From Fabrea salina (lineage: Eukaryota; Ciliophora; Heterotrichea; Heterotrichida; Fabreidae), in NCBI GenBank assembly GCA_022984795.1, contig JALIHJ010000050.1, positions 62,001 through 126,000 of the forward strand: a stretch of DNA of 64,000 bases, in the 5' to 3' direction. The notes under the pieces were generated by a model. That model saw nothing but the letters and a program-made list of their open reading frames with translations. It did no database searches and was not told the origin of the DNA. This document shows, in pieces, positions 1 through 9,987 of the stretch (its first letter is position 1; the number at the start of each line of letters is the position of its first letter). The position numbers and the translations under genes are program-made.

Positions 1-2439
1 GTTGGCAAAGTAAAAAGTTTAGTCCCAGTAGAAGATGACGAAGGAACCAACATTGAACTGCAACTTCAAGAAGAGCACCTAAACTATGAAGCAGGTCCTG
101 GCCCAGAAGACAAAGACTACCTTGAGTTCACCAAAAGAAAACAAGCTGAGCACTGTTCTAAAGAGTATGTAGGAGCACAAGTAGTTTACTCCTCAGAAAG
201 TGTGTCCCAAGCCTTTAAAAGGCTCTTGCCCGGGGAAAGTTATTTAGTTTATGCTTTTGTGTGGAATGGCTTGACTCAAACAAGCACTGCAGAAACTGCA
301 GAGTTCACTACTCAAAGTCCTCCTGATTCTGAAAGGATTGTTGTCTCAGTCACCAGAACAACCAAGATGACTCAAGAGGACTTTGCAACTATAGCTGAAA
401 TACTAGCCAAGCACATGGGAGTCAACCCTGAGTGGCTTTACCCCAAAGGCCCAGTCCAAGTTACAGAAAACACTCTAAGAAGACTCCAAACCACTTACAC
501 CAATGTGTTTGAGTATGACTCCCTTTACGATTCCTTCAACGCTGAAATAAACCCAAGCACTTTTGTCCCTAAAGCAAATACTGACATAGCTTCAGTCAGA
601 AAAGACTTTATTAGTGCAAGAATCATGTATGACAGTGACACTCTAAACTTTGTGTCTTCTGAAATCATTCCATCTGGAACTGGGAACAGCTTTACAGTGC
701 TCCCTCTCAAGTCCACTTCAGAAGGCACAAGTGTTAGTTTTAAATTCACTACTGCTTTGGATGGCTATGTGCATACTTCTTGCAGCTCTTCAAAAGACTC
801 AGCAATCACCTCCAAACAAGTCAAGTCTGGCTTAGACTCACAAAACAACAAAGTTCCAAGTGGAAGTGCCCAAGTAACTCAAGAAACAGAAACCACCTTA
901 ACTCTGGAGTTACCACCTGGAAGCACTTACTACTGCTACTTTTCTGCTTGCGACGAAAGCCTTACTAATCCCTTCTGTGAAGAAACTAGTCAGCTGCCTT
1001 ACGTGCAGCTAGAAATACACCAGTGTGCAGACGGCTCTTGTGGAGTTTGTGACAATAGTCTTTGCTTAGAGTGTGAGTATGGAATTTGCAGTAAGTGTGT
1101 GAGCAACGCAGTTTTGAACCAGGATGAAACCTGCAAGTGCAAAGCAGGTTATGTAGAGGAGTCTGGGTCTTGCAAGCTTTCAGGTGAAGTCGAAAGAGCT
1201 AAGTCAACTGGACAGATAATGGCAGGAACTACCACCACTTCAGCTGCTGCAAGTAGTGCTTTCAATCCAAACCCAGCAGCTCTGTGGGCACTACTCAATA
1301 CCCTTGACATACTTATGTACCTTTCCCTTTCCACCAACCCACTTACGCCCAGTCTAAGGGCAATGCTTGAAGGACTTGACATTCTGGAGCTCTTTGTTCC
1401 TAACCTTTTTGAGTTTGTGTTTGACCCAGACATTAGTTCTATGAGCAATGAAATATTCAAAGACTTTGGCTTTGAATCCACTCTGTTCTTGCTCAACATG
1501 GGACAAAAGTTTACTATCTTTGCTTTTGTCCTAGTACTCTGGCCAGTATTTTGGGTGCTTTCCATCACCAAAATACCTTTTGTAGCTGAGAAGTGTGAAG
1601 GCTTCTTGCCAGAGTACAAGTACAATTTCTTCTTGAGGAACTGGATTCAGCTTTTCCTGGACTTGTCAATAGCTGCTGTAATCCAGGTCTCTAACAGCCC
1701 TTCTTCAAATGGAATTGTAATATCTAGCTACTGCATTGGAGTTATATTTAGTCTGTTGCTAGCACTGAGCCCTCTTGCACTATATCTATTTATCAAAAAG
1801 AACCAAAGCAAGATTACTTCTGAAGACTCTGACTTCCGCAAACGCTGGGGAACCTTAGTGTATGAATACGATTGCAAACAAGGTTCCAAAGCTCCTTACA
1901 CCTACTTTGTGTTCTTTTTGAAAAGAGCTCTGTTTGCTGTGAGTTTGGTCCTGCTAGGAGACTACCCGGTTCTTCAGCACGTTATCAATACACTACTGAT
2001 GATTGGGTACACTGCTTTTATCATAGTTGTGAAGCCAATCGAAGACAGAATCAACCAAGTAACTGCAGTCATCACTGAAACACTAACTTGTTTGGTCTTC
2101 ATAGGGTGCTCCTACTTCTTACAAGACTCCTGGAGAAGCCATGACCAACTAATAGAAGACTTACTTATATATTCCACATTAGGAATAGTTCTAGTGCAGT
2201 CTTCTGCTGGAATTTTGCCTTTAGTTATAAGGCTAGTCAAGTGGCTCAAAAAGAAGAACAGGAATTCCAGAGTTAGCCCAGTTCAATTTGACACAGAGTC
2301 ACCCCAAATAGAAGGCCAGCCTGTTCAGGAAGTCAGAAGAATATGTCTGGACTCAGAAATAGATGAATCAAGACAGGAGTGGGCAACCAAAGTATACCAA
2401 TCAACAGACGTAAAAGAGGAGTCACTCAGGAAGGAATAA
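1..2439 (+). CDS. Cysteine-rich multi-pass membrane protein, 5' end outside window
   Basis: The frame is open from base 1, so the start lies upstream; 812 residues are visible. The first ~340 residues look extracellular. They end in a furin/EGF-like cysteine cluster (about 1018-1185) with CxxC knuckles such as CGVCDNSLCLEC and CKCKAGY. After this come about six or seven hydrophobic segments (about 1480-2260) and a short charged cytoplasmic tail. The block around NPNPAALWALLNTLDILMYL and the membrane core match the C-terminus of the next gene (SPNPAGLWSIINTLQMLSYI), so the two are neighbouring paralogues. Ciliates have large families of such surface proteins; the ligand and any channel activity are unknown. 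Stop is TAA. Confidence 0.85.
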   Translation, partial: VGKVKSLVPVEDDEGTNIELQLQEEHLNYEAGPGPEDKDYLEFTKRKQAEHCSKEYVGAQVVYSSESVSQAFKRLLPGESYLVYAFVWNGLTQTSTAETAEFTTQSPPDSERIVVSVTRTTKMTQEDFATIAEILAKHMGVNPEWLYPKGPVQVTENTLRRLQTTYTNVFEYDSLYDSFNAEINPSTFVPKANTDIASVRKDFISARIMYDSDTLNFVSSEIIPSGTGNSFTVLPLKSTSEGTSVSFKFTTALDGYVHTSCSSSKDSAITSKQVKSGLDSQNNKVPSGSAQVTQETETTLTLELPPGSTYYCYFSACDESLTNPFCEETSQLPYVQLEIHQCADGSCGVCDNSLCLECEYGICSKCVSNAVLNQDETCKCKAGYVEESGSCKLSGEVERAKSTGQIMAGTTTTSAAASSAFNPNPAALWALLNTLDILMYLSLSTNPLTPSLRAMLEGLDILELFVPNLFEFVFDPDISSMSNEIFKDFGFESTLFLLNMGQKFTIFAFVLVLWPVFWVLSITKIPFVAEKCEGFLPEYKYNFFLRNWIQLFLDLSIAAVIQVSNSPSSNGIVISSYCIGVIFSLLLALSPLALYLFIKKNQSKITSEDSDFRKRWGTLVYEYDCKQGSKAPYTYFVFFLKRALFAVSLVLLGDYPVLQHVINTLLMIGYTAFIIVVKPIEDRINQVTAVITETLTCLVFIGCSYFLQDSWRSHDQLIEDLLIYSTLGIVLVQSSAGILPLVIRLVKWLKKKNRNSRVSPVQFDTESPQIEGQPVQEVRRICLDSEIDESRQEWATKVYQSTDVKEESLRKE

Positions 2440-3236
2440 TTAATTAATTGTAACAATTCAAATGGTAACTTAGTTTTGGCAAAGTCTTTTGGAGTTGTTG
2501 GCTCATGGAGAGTCCTGCTCGAGAATTCGGGCTCTTAGAGGTCTTAGAACTAGTGAATCAATCTGACCTTAGTGCTTAGATAGCTAATGTGCCAAAATCT
2601 AATTGTCTTACCCTGGTTCTTTGAGATAGAGTTGATGGCATTCCGAAACATTACCAAGTAAGATTACACAGTAACTACAAGAAACTATAAAACCTTCCTA
2701 GGTCATTCAGACTACACATGACCGAACCTCAGTCTTCCATTACACTCAAGACACCTTTTTTGCGTGATTCTTGAAAGAAAACCTTAATAAATATCAGCTA
2801 TTCTACAGCCAAAAATTAACTAGCTAAGAATTTTTAGTTTTGGGTAAAAGTTGTTAAAATCTGAACATTTTCCAAGCCCTGTTTAAAAGTTAAAATTAGA
2901 GGCTCTTAAGACACCCTTTTTCTTATTCGACAACAAAGGTATTTTCCACTAGCTAAGTTGGAGTGATGGAAAATACGCGCAAGGAATGAGTGGCACTCTC
3001 AGTCTAATTGCTATTTAAGAATTATCAATTAGAAAGCGCGCCAAAATTTCAACGCAGAATTTGGATAAACTATTTTGTAATCCAGTGACACAGAGGAGAG
3101 ACGCCTGGTATCATTAGTGCCAAGTTCCGTATTGCTCTTCTTGAATTGTCACTATCTAAATAACTAGCATTTCTGTTTATTGTTCTGATCAGAAAGCTAA
3201 AATACTTGTCGACTAATGTGAGGGTGGTGAATAAAT
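2440..3236. other. Only long non-coding gap in the window
   Basis: This 797-bp AT-rich stretch separates the two surface-protein genes. I see no coding frame of useful length, no tRNA A/B-box pair and no recognisable snRNA, SRP or RNase P signature. Two near-identical 14-mers, AAGACACC followed by a T-run, lie at 2748-2761 and 2908-2921. The end of the gap (ATAAATATG at 3231-3239) is the start context of the next gene. Every other intergenic space here is under about 100 bp, so this gap may hold an unrecognised RNA gene or a larger regulatory region. That is inference. Confidence 0.6.
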
Positions 3237-6200
3237 ATGAAAAGGCTATTATTGATTTGCCTTATCTTAAGAGGCTTCTTAAGTCTACGCGACTGCCAAT
3301 CAAGTACTGGTAACTACTGTGACACTTGCAAATCTAATTACTACTTAAACGATGGAACTTGTACTCAGCACTGTCCAAGCCATTGCAGCATTTCAGGAGA
3401 TACTTGTGATTGCAGTAACCCCGACAAGACGGTGTTTGATATCAAGCTTTACGAGCCATCCCTTGATGGGTTTAGCGAAGTAAACTCTCCAGAATACATG
3501 GACCAAAGAGGGTACTATTTCAGGAGTAATGAAAGGCTTGAGTGCATAGGTTGCAATTACATATATGATTTAAACCACGTCTTGATTTTCTGGATTAGGT
3601 TTGGCCAATGTGATTCTAATGACATTGTAAAAGGTAATTCTATGTTGAGGATAATATGTGAATGGGGCGGTAATTTAGTTTATAAACTAAAACTCATCAA
3701 AACCAATAGTGGAATCGATAATGATGGTATGCCATCAGTGAAAATTGGAAATGGTTGGAAGAAGCTTGCCTTCCTAGTAGAGAGAACTTCCAATACTGAA
3801 ACCGAAATCCGAATTTACAAGGATAATTCACAAGTTCGTAGTAGAACTAGAAATAATCATTGGGCCAGGGACGATTTGAGCAATAACAAATGGGAAATAG
3901 GGAGATTCAAAGGATTCCTCTACAGAGTGATACTGAGAAACAACCTTGACATGTCTGAAAACCACAACATCCCTGATTGCAACTACAACCAAGTATGCAG
4001 CAAATGCGACTACCAGTGCTCAGGCTGTGATAACCCCGCCTGGGAATGCCAAAATAACTCTTGCGATTCTGGAATCCGAATCAAAAAAGTATGTCTGAAA
4101 CACTGTCCCTACGGCTTTGGCTCCTGCAGTTTTACAAGTGGAGTTGTCTTAGAGGAAACCTTTACAAGCTTCAGTCTGACTAACTTCCAAAGTGGATCCA
4201 ACCCAAGTACTTACTTCCCTTTCAACAGTGGAGAGAACGACGATGCACTACCAATGAAGCAGAGAGGAGTCTACGTAGACTCCAACCGGTTCATCAAGTC
4301 AACAAGCGAAATCAACTTCAACTATGAGTTCACGATTACTTTATGGTTCAGAATGGAGAATCACGATGTCCTTTTGAAGAAAGGAGATTACTTAAAGATC
4401 GACACTGGAGCAGGGATGACTTTGAAACTAGAGGACGTGGACGGAAACGAGAGTGATGAAAGCTTGACTTTTACTTTCAATCCAGATCAATGGTATTACG
4501 CTGCTTTTACTTCGGAGTTCTCAAATGGTTCTGGAACTGTCTTGAAAAGGTATACAAATGGTGCTACTGTAGATGCAAATACCTCTGGTGCAGACAAGAT
4601 CTTCAGACACCCGACAGGAGACCACCTTCAGATAGGAGGATTGGGGTGCTCAGCCTTCATTTATAAAATTAGGATTCTTCAAGAAGTTGATGTGTCTGTA
4701 ATTGGAAATGATGACGTGTGCGGTGACTCCTTTTCTGCAGGATGTCTTTGGGATTGCTCTAAGGATAAGTACTGGGATGGTGACTCATGCGAACCTTGCC
4801 ACGATAACTGCCAAAGCACTGGTTGTGTTAGAGACGACATCTCCTGTAACTTGTGTAATGACCAACAGTGTGAAATCTGCAAGGACTTTTCTAGTTGCGA
4901 CTCTTGCGTCACCAATGCTTCCTCTTCACCCTGTGAGTGCAACACCGGATATTCTTGGGACTCCACTACTGAAACTTGCGAGCAAGACCTTGTATGCACA
5001 CCTAACTGTGACTCTTGTGACGACGCGGCAGTAAACAGCTGTACTGACTGTTCTCCAGACTACTACCTCACTGGAGGCATGTGCACTACCTTTTGTCCAA
5101 CTGGGTTTACTCAGGACTCAGAGACATGCACTCTTTCAGACGCATTCATTTTCCACCTGAGTCTAGACAACGTCATTCTCGATATTGTGGAAGACCAGAA
5201 AAATTCCATTCCAGCGCTTACAGGCACAGACAACAAGTTTTATTCCGACTACGACCCAAGCGACCCCAAGGCTGCTAAGGGAAGAGGCTACTACTTCGAC
5301 GGCGACTCTTCCTACATGCAGTTACCTCCTCACGGTCACGACAACAGCAAGACACTAACCCTGGCTCCAGAGTTTACAATGGTCTTTTGGGTGATGCCTA
5401 ACTCAAACTCAGGAGTGCTGTTTGCCCGGCAGAGTTCTTCAGACCAGAGTGAGTACCTGAAGGTGTACTTAGACGGAGGCGCGTTTAAGTCAACAACCAA
5501 GCTAGCCTCAAGTACTATGGATACGTCTTCAGGCAACTCAGTGGGTCTTGACCAGTGGAGTTTTTTGGTAGTGAAATACTACATGGAGTCCTCTGACTAC
5601 AAGATTTCCCTTTCAGTGAACAGTGGCTCTGGTGTGGTGCAAACTATCGGGGATGACTTTTACCAAGACATAGCTGCAGACCACACCTGCATTCTTGGGG
5701 CTAAGTATGGCTCACCTGGTTCTCCGAATGACTTTTTCAATGGGTTCTTGTGGGACTTGAAGATCTACAACTCCGATCATGACACCTCTGGTTTACTGCA
5801 GAGCTCTGACTGTTCAGGCTTTGGAGATTGCACTTACTGTCCTAGTAACAACTCAGATCAGTGTTTACCCATATGCAAGATAAATGAGTACTGGGATGGT
5901 GACTCATGCGAACCTTGCCACGATAACTGCCAAAGCACTGGTTGTGTTAGAGACGACATCTCCTGTAACTTGTGTAATGACCAACAGTGTGAAATCTGCA
6001 AGGACTTTTCTAGTTGCGACTCTTGCGTCACCAATGCTTCCTCTTCACCCTGTGAGTGCAACACCGGATATTCTTGGGACTCCACTACTGAAACTTGCGA
6101 GCAAGACCTTGTATGCACACCTAACTGTGACTCTTGCACTACCTCAGCATTCAGCCACTGCACTCAGTGTTCAACTAACTATTATCTACTCAACGGAATG

Positions 6201-8951
6201 TGCCTCTCTTATTGTCCCTCTGGTTACTTCCTTAACTTTGGAGTGTGTGACTTGTCTGATGACTTTGTCTTCCACCTACAACCTCACTACATACAAGACG
6301 TAGTAACTGACTCTAAGTCTTCCATCCCATTCTCAACTGGCCCTGACACTTCCTTTTACCCTGATTTTGCTGAGGGAGACCCCTATCCAGCAAAAGGAAG
6401 AGGTTACTTTTTCAATGGAACTTCTCACATGCAATATAAATGTCATGAAGGCTGCACTCCTACTTTAGTGATCTCGCCCAAGTTTACTTTGAGCATGTGG
6501 GTCAAACCAACTTCAACCTCTGGCACTCTGTTCTCTAAACAAAGGAACACTGTTCCCTACACCAAGTCAATTGCAGTAGAACTTGATGCTAACTACCCTA
6601 AAGTTTACTTAGACATTCCAGGCTACACATCCTATAAAACTACCTGTGATCTAAACCAAGACTGGAACTTCTTGGTAATCTCAACAAGCATTGATTCTAC
6701 TCCAAAGTTTAGACTCCAGATCCAAGTAAACACCACCTGCACTGACTCAGTGGATCTAGGGGAACAATGGTTAGAAGATCTTCAAGAAAACTACTACTTG
6801 GTAATGGGTGCAGCTTTAAGTGGAACCAATACCTTCACCGAATTCTTTTCTGGCTTCATTTGGGAAACCAAACTCTACAATGCCTACAAAGACCCCAACA
6901 CTCTAGTGCAGTCTTCCAACTGCAAAACCTGCACTCACTGTCCCATCGATAACTCTGACGAGTGCTTGCCTGTTTGTGGCATAACTGAATACTGGAACTC
7001 CACAAACTGCGAAACTTGCAACTCCGAGTGCACTAAAGGCTGTGTGAACAACCAAAGTTGTAATCTGTGTGCTGACCAACTCTGCAGAGTTTGCTCTGAT
7101 TATGCAAGCGGAAGTTGCTCAGAGTGTGTGCCTAATGCTGATGGATCTCCCTGTGAATGCCAGGAAGGTTACTTTGCAGATGTGTCCCAGTGCAGAGAAT
7201 GTCACTCTTCCTGCAAAACCTGCAACGGTCCCAACAACAACAACTGCACTTCTTGCAACGATTTGTATCTCCACAGTGACGGCACCTGTGGACCATGTGC
7301 TGACGGAACTTACCTAGACCAAACTACTTGTGAGGAATGTCCTGAGTTATGCACAACCTGCACGGACTACTCCAACTGCCTGACTTGTGTGGAAGATGCT
7401 ACTTTGAACTCAAACAATCTTTGTGAGTGTGAAGTTGGCTTTGCAAAGAACGAGTCTAGCTGCATAGATAACTACTTCCACGCTTCAGTAGAAGTCTCTG
7501 AAAACAACAAAGTAACTCTTTCCTTCACTGAAGACCTTGAAAAGAACCTGTCTACCAGCGACTACAGAATCCTAATTGAGGATCTGGACTTCACTGTAGG
7601 AATGGAAAGGAGGAACAATAGAAGTGTAATGATTGACTTGCTCACTGAACAAAAGATTCCTCAAGACAAGCCTTTTACTCTTGAGTTCTACAACTCCAGC
7701 AGGATTACAAGCACCAATCACAAGGTCCTCTACGAAGAGTCCTTGAGGGGTAACTTGAACGAATACGACCCTTCTTCCTCAGAAGTCAAAAGAGGAGCAA
7801 GGGCTTCAGAAGCTGCTACTACAGCAATGCTATCAGCTGGTTTGGCTTCTAGTTTCTTGAGTCCAAACCCTGCAGGACTCTGGAGCATAATCAACACCCT
7901 GCAGATGCTTTCCTACATCCCCATAGCTGCCTACCCACTCAACCCTATGCTCTACGGCTTCTTCAAAGCCATGAACGATATTTCCCCTGTGCCCAATGCT
8001 TTTGGGTACTTCCTCAATGGCAGTTCTTTCAAAAACCGGCATCAAGCTTCTTACAACTACGGATTCGACTCCAGTTACATACTCCTAACTACTGGGCAGT
8101 CCATTACGATGCTTCTGGGGATGTTGGTTTTCCTGCCTATTATTTGGATGCTTAGTGAATGCAAAAGCAGAAGAATCAAAAAGTTCTTCACTAAGATTCT
8201 GGGAGAGTACAGGTATGGAGTGATGCTTAGGTTCTGGATAGAGACATTCCTAGAGATGTGCATCGGCTGCACTATTCAGCTTTTGAATATTCCTTCTTTG
8301 AACTACCTCCCAGTTCTGAACTACTTTTTAGCAGTAATCATAACGCTGATGATTATAGCTACTCCCTTTACTGTGTTCAGATTTACTAGAAACAGAACAC
8401 GCGAGATCAGCCAACTTACAGAGCAGTCTGCGTTTTACAAGATCTGGGGGTCGCTTTTCTATGAATTCAAAATAGACGAAGACTCCTATGCCAAGTACTT
8501 CTACACCTTTTTTACCCTCAAAAGAATATTTTATATACTCAGCCTTATACTGTTAAACAACTACCAAGCAGTCCAAGCAATCTTTAACGCCTTACTTATG
8601 GTGAGTTACCTGATATTTCTGTTAACAGTGAAGCCTTACTCTGAGTTCATACTGCAAATTTCTAACTGTTTTTCAGAAGGCTTTGTGTCTTTGATCTTCA
8701 TATTGCTGCCTATTCTCTACTTGGATGTTTCTGAAGGAGCCAAGTCTATACTTGAGGACTTAGTTATGTACTTAACCTTCGCAGCAATGGGTACTCAGCT
8801 TCTGGCTTCAGTAGCTATTTTCATTAAAACTCTAGTCCAACTAGTCAAGCAACACAAAGCCAACCGGAACAAAACAGCCTCTAATTTAGAAGAAGTCAAT
8901 AAAACCAATGCAGAAGCTGGAAGAGACCCAAGTTTATTCTTCAGGAAGTAA
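3237..8951 (+). CDS. Large cysteine-rich surface protein with LamG-like domains and multi-pass C-terminus
   Basis: The protein has 1904 residues. An N-terminal signal peptide (MKRLLLICLILRGFLSL) leads into alternating cysteine-rich furin/EGF-like stretches and concanavalin/LamG-like beta domains, roughly at residues 65-240, 303-490, 635-860 and 1008-1230. More CxxC repeats run to about 1410. A beta-rich linker follows, then about six or seven membrane helices at about 1617-1865 and a basic tail. This suits a plasma-membrane receptor or adhesion protein. A 250-bp block is present twice, identically, inside the gene. The C-terminal half is paralogous to the preceding gene. The ATG is preceded by AT-rich ATAAAT and starts directly on the signal peptide. 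The biochemical role is unknown. Confidence 0.88.
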   Translation: MKRLLLICLILRGFLSLRDCQSSTGNYCDTCKSNYYLNDGTCTQHCPSHCSISGDTCDCSNPDKTVFDIKLYEPSLDGFSEVNSPEYMDQRGYYFRSNERLECIGCNYIYDLNHVLIFWIRFGQCDSNDIVKGNSMLRIICEWGGNLVYKLKLIKTNSGIDNDGMPSVKIGNGWKKLAFLVERTSNTETEIRIYKDNSQVRSRTRNNHWARDDLSNNKWEIGRFKGFLYRVILRNNLDMSENHNIPDCNYNQVCSKCDYQCSGCDNPAWECQNNSCDSGIRIKKVCLKHCPYGFGSCSFTSGVVLEETFTSFSLTNFQSGSNPSTYFPFNSGENDDALPMKQRGVYVDSNRFIKSTSEINFNYEFTITLWFRMENHDVLLKKGDYLKIDTGAGMTLKLEDVDGNESDESLTFTFNPDQWYYAAFTSEFSNGSGTVLKRYTNGATVDANTSGADKIFRHPTGDHLQIGGLGCSAFIYKIRILQEVDVSVIGNDDVCGDSFSAGCLWDCSKDKYWDGDSCEPCHDNCQSTGCVRDDISCNLCNDQQCEICKDFSSCDSCVTNASSSPCECNTGYSWDSTTETCEQDLVCTPNCDSCDDAAVNSCTDCSPDYYLTGGMCTTFCPTGFTQDSETCTLSDAFIFHLSLDNVILDIVEDQKNSIPALTGTDNKFYSDYDPSDPKAAKGRGYYFDGDSSYMQLPPHGHDNSKTLTLAPEFTMVFWVMPNSNSGVLFARQSSSDQSEYLKVYLDGGAFKSTTKLASSTMDTSSGNSVGLDQWSFLVVKYYMESSDYKISLSVNSGSGVVQTIGDDFYQDIAADHTCILGAKYGSPGSPNDFFNGFLWDLKIYNSDHDTSGLLQSSDCSGFGDCTYCPSNNSDQCLPICKINEYWDGDSCEPCHDNCQSTGCVRDDISCNLCNDQQCEICKDFSSCDSCVTNASSSPCECNTGYSWDSTTETCEQDLVCTPNCDSCTTSAFSHCTQCSTNYYLLNGMCLSYCPSGYFLNFGVCDLSDDFVFHLQPHYIQDVVTDSKSSIPFSTGPDTSFYPDFAEGDPYPAKGRGYFFNGTSHMQYKCHEGCTPTLVISPKFTLSMWVKPTSTSGTLFSKQRNTVPYTKSIAVELDANYPKVYLDIPGYTSYKTTCDLNQDWNFLVISTSIDSTPKFRLQIQVNTTCTDSVDLGEQWLEDLQENYYLVMGAALSGTNTFTEFFSGFIWETKLYNAYKDPNTLVQSSNCKTCTHCPIDNSDECLPVCGITEYWNSTNCETCNSECTKGCVNNQSCNLCADQLCRVCSDYASGSCSECVPNADGSPCECQEGYFADVSQCRECHSSCKTCNGPNNNNCTSCNDLYLHSDGTCGPCADGTYLDQTTCEECPELCTTCTDYSNCLTCVEDATLNSNNLCECEVGFAKNESSCIDNYFHASVEVSENNKVTLSFTEDLEKNLSTSDYRILIEDLDFTVGMERRNNRSVMIDLLTEQKIPQDKPFTLEFYNSSRITSTNHKVLYEESLRGNLNEYDPSSSEVKRGARASEAATTAMLSAGLASSFLSPNPAGLWSIINTLQMLSYIPIAAYPLNPMLYGFFKAMNDISPVPNAFGYFLNGSSFKNRHQASYNYGFDSSYILLTTGQSITMLLGMLVFLPIIWMLSECKSRRIKKFFTKILGEYRYGVMLRFWIETFLEMCIGCTIQLLNIPSLNYLPVLNYFLAVIITLMIIATPFTVFRFTRNRTREISQLTEQSAFYKIWGSLFYEFKIDEDSYAKYFYTFFTLKRIFYILSLILLNNYQAVQAIFNALLMVSYLIFLLTVKPYSEFILQISNCFSEGFVSLIFILLPILYLDVSEGAKSILEDLVMYLTFAAMGTQLLASVAIFIKTLVQLVKQHKANRNKTASNLEEVNKTNAEAGRDPSLFFRK
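4768..5017 (+). repeat. 250-bp internal direct repeat, copy 1
   Basis: Base for base identical to 5887-6136, with an offset of 1119 bp. It encodes one cysteine-rich module running from YWDGDSCEPC to CTPNCDSC. The adjoining LamG-like modules of the same gene are clearly diverged, so the identity points to recent duplication or gene conversion of just this module. Confidence 0.95.
5887..6136 (+). repeat. 250-bp internal direct repeat, copy 2
   Basis: Second identical copy of the module at 4768-5017. Similarity breaks off sharply at both ends: the preceding codons (ATAAG against ATGAG) and the following ones (TGTGAC against TGCACT) already differ. Confidence 0.95.
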
Positions 8952-8996
8952 TAAACATTAAAAGTTATCTGTTTAACTCAATACTGTTAAATAAAG

Positions 8997-9977
8997 ATGT
9001 CTAACCTTACTTATTTACAGAACTTATACGGGTGCTTCGAAGAAGTTGAGAACCACAACCAAAAGCTGATCAAAGGCTGTGAGTCTTTTCTGCGCTTATT
9101 ATCAGAATACTACTTAGCCGAAAACACCTACGCAAACAGCTTGAAAAAACTTGCTTCTTTACCTATTGAATTTGACTGCTGTCCAACTCTGTCGTTTGCT
9201 TTGGACTCCCTTAAGAACTTTTTTTTGAACAAGAGCGAGCAGTCCAAAACACTCTCTGAAAGCATTAAAAGTGACACAGAAGAGTCACTTAGGCAACTGT
9301 TAAAGTCTCAGTTTGAAAGCAGAAAAGACCTGGGCTCAGTAGGCAAAAACCTCGAAAAAAACAGAAACTACGTTTACAAAAGGTGCAAAGAGCTCAAAGA
9401 GGAGTTTTTGGAAGCTTGTTACTCGTGTGAACAAGCAACTATAGAAATAGAATCCGGAAGTCCTTCCAAGAACTCACAGCACAATTACTTTGAGTGCTTA
9501 AAAAACCTTCAGTGTGTCTGTAAAGCGTGCTTGCCTTATATTGAATCTTACGAAAAGTACCAGTTAGGCTATGACTACTTGATTCCAGAGCTACTAACTA
9601 TGTACCAAAACCACGACGAAGATAGACTTAACTGCGTTAAAAGCAGTTTGCAAAAACTAGTAGTGTACGAAACTTCTTGTTTAAGAAACCTTCAGTATGA
9701 CATAGAGTCTATTTGGTTGGGAATTGAAAGTGTAAACGTAGAAGCTGACATGCAGTTCTTCATAAGCAATTTCGATACTTGTGAAAGCCCAAGTTTAAGG
9801 CTACCCTTCACATACATCGGAACCCACCCTGCTTTCAATAACTTTTCCCCAGGCGATCCTTTTCCCAAACAGCTTTCCAAAACTCCCCTCCACCATAGAT
9901 CAGCAAGTGCAGTGGACGAGAGGTCAATCCTTGAGACTTCTGAAAGCGAAACAGTTAGCAAGTCAGATACAGAATAA
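8997..9977 (+). CDS. F-BAR (FCH) domain protein
   Basis: The protein has 326 residues. Residues about 5-250 read as an F-BAR/FCH domain: YGCFEEVENHNQKLIKGCES, then FLRLLSEYYLAENTYANSLK, followed by long amphipathic helices rich in Glu, Lys and Leu. F-BAR dimers bind and curve membranes and link them to actin and endocytosis. No SH3 domain follows; the last ~60 residues are a Ser/Pro-rich tail. Only 10 nt separate its TAA from the next ATG. The start is preceded by AATAAAG, as in several neighbours. The family call rests on the N-terminal pattern; the exact subfamily is not clear. Confidence 0.75.
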   Translation: MSNLTYLQNLYGCFEEVENHNQKLIKGCESFLRLLSEYYLAENTYANSLKKLASLPIEFDCCPTLSFALDSLKNFFLNKSEQSKTLSESIKSDTEESLRQLLKSQFESRKDLGSVGKNLEKNRNYVYKRCKELKEEFLEACYSCEQATIEIESGSPSKNSQHNYFECLKNLQCVCKACLPYIESYEKYQLGYDYLIPELLTMYQNHDEDRLNCVKSSLQKLVVYETSCLRNLQYDIESIWLGIESVNVEADMQFFISNFDTCESPSLRLPFTYIGTHPAFNNFSPGDPFPKQLSKTPLHHRSASAVDERSILETSESETVSKSDTE

Positions 9978-9987
9978 CTAATAATAA

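Noticed and set aside
2656-2669. Intron-like GTAAGATTACACAG in the large gap.
   Set aside because: 14 nt, not 15, and no coding frame on either side to join.
2440-3236. tRNA, U1, U6 or SRP RNA in the gap.
   Set aside because: Short look-alikes such as TCTTACCCTGG or GGTTCGG lack the rest of the required motifs and folding.
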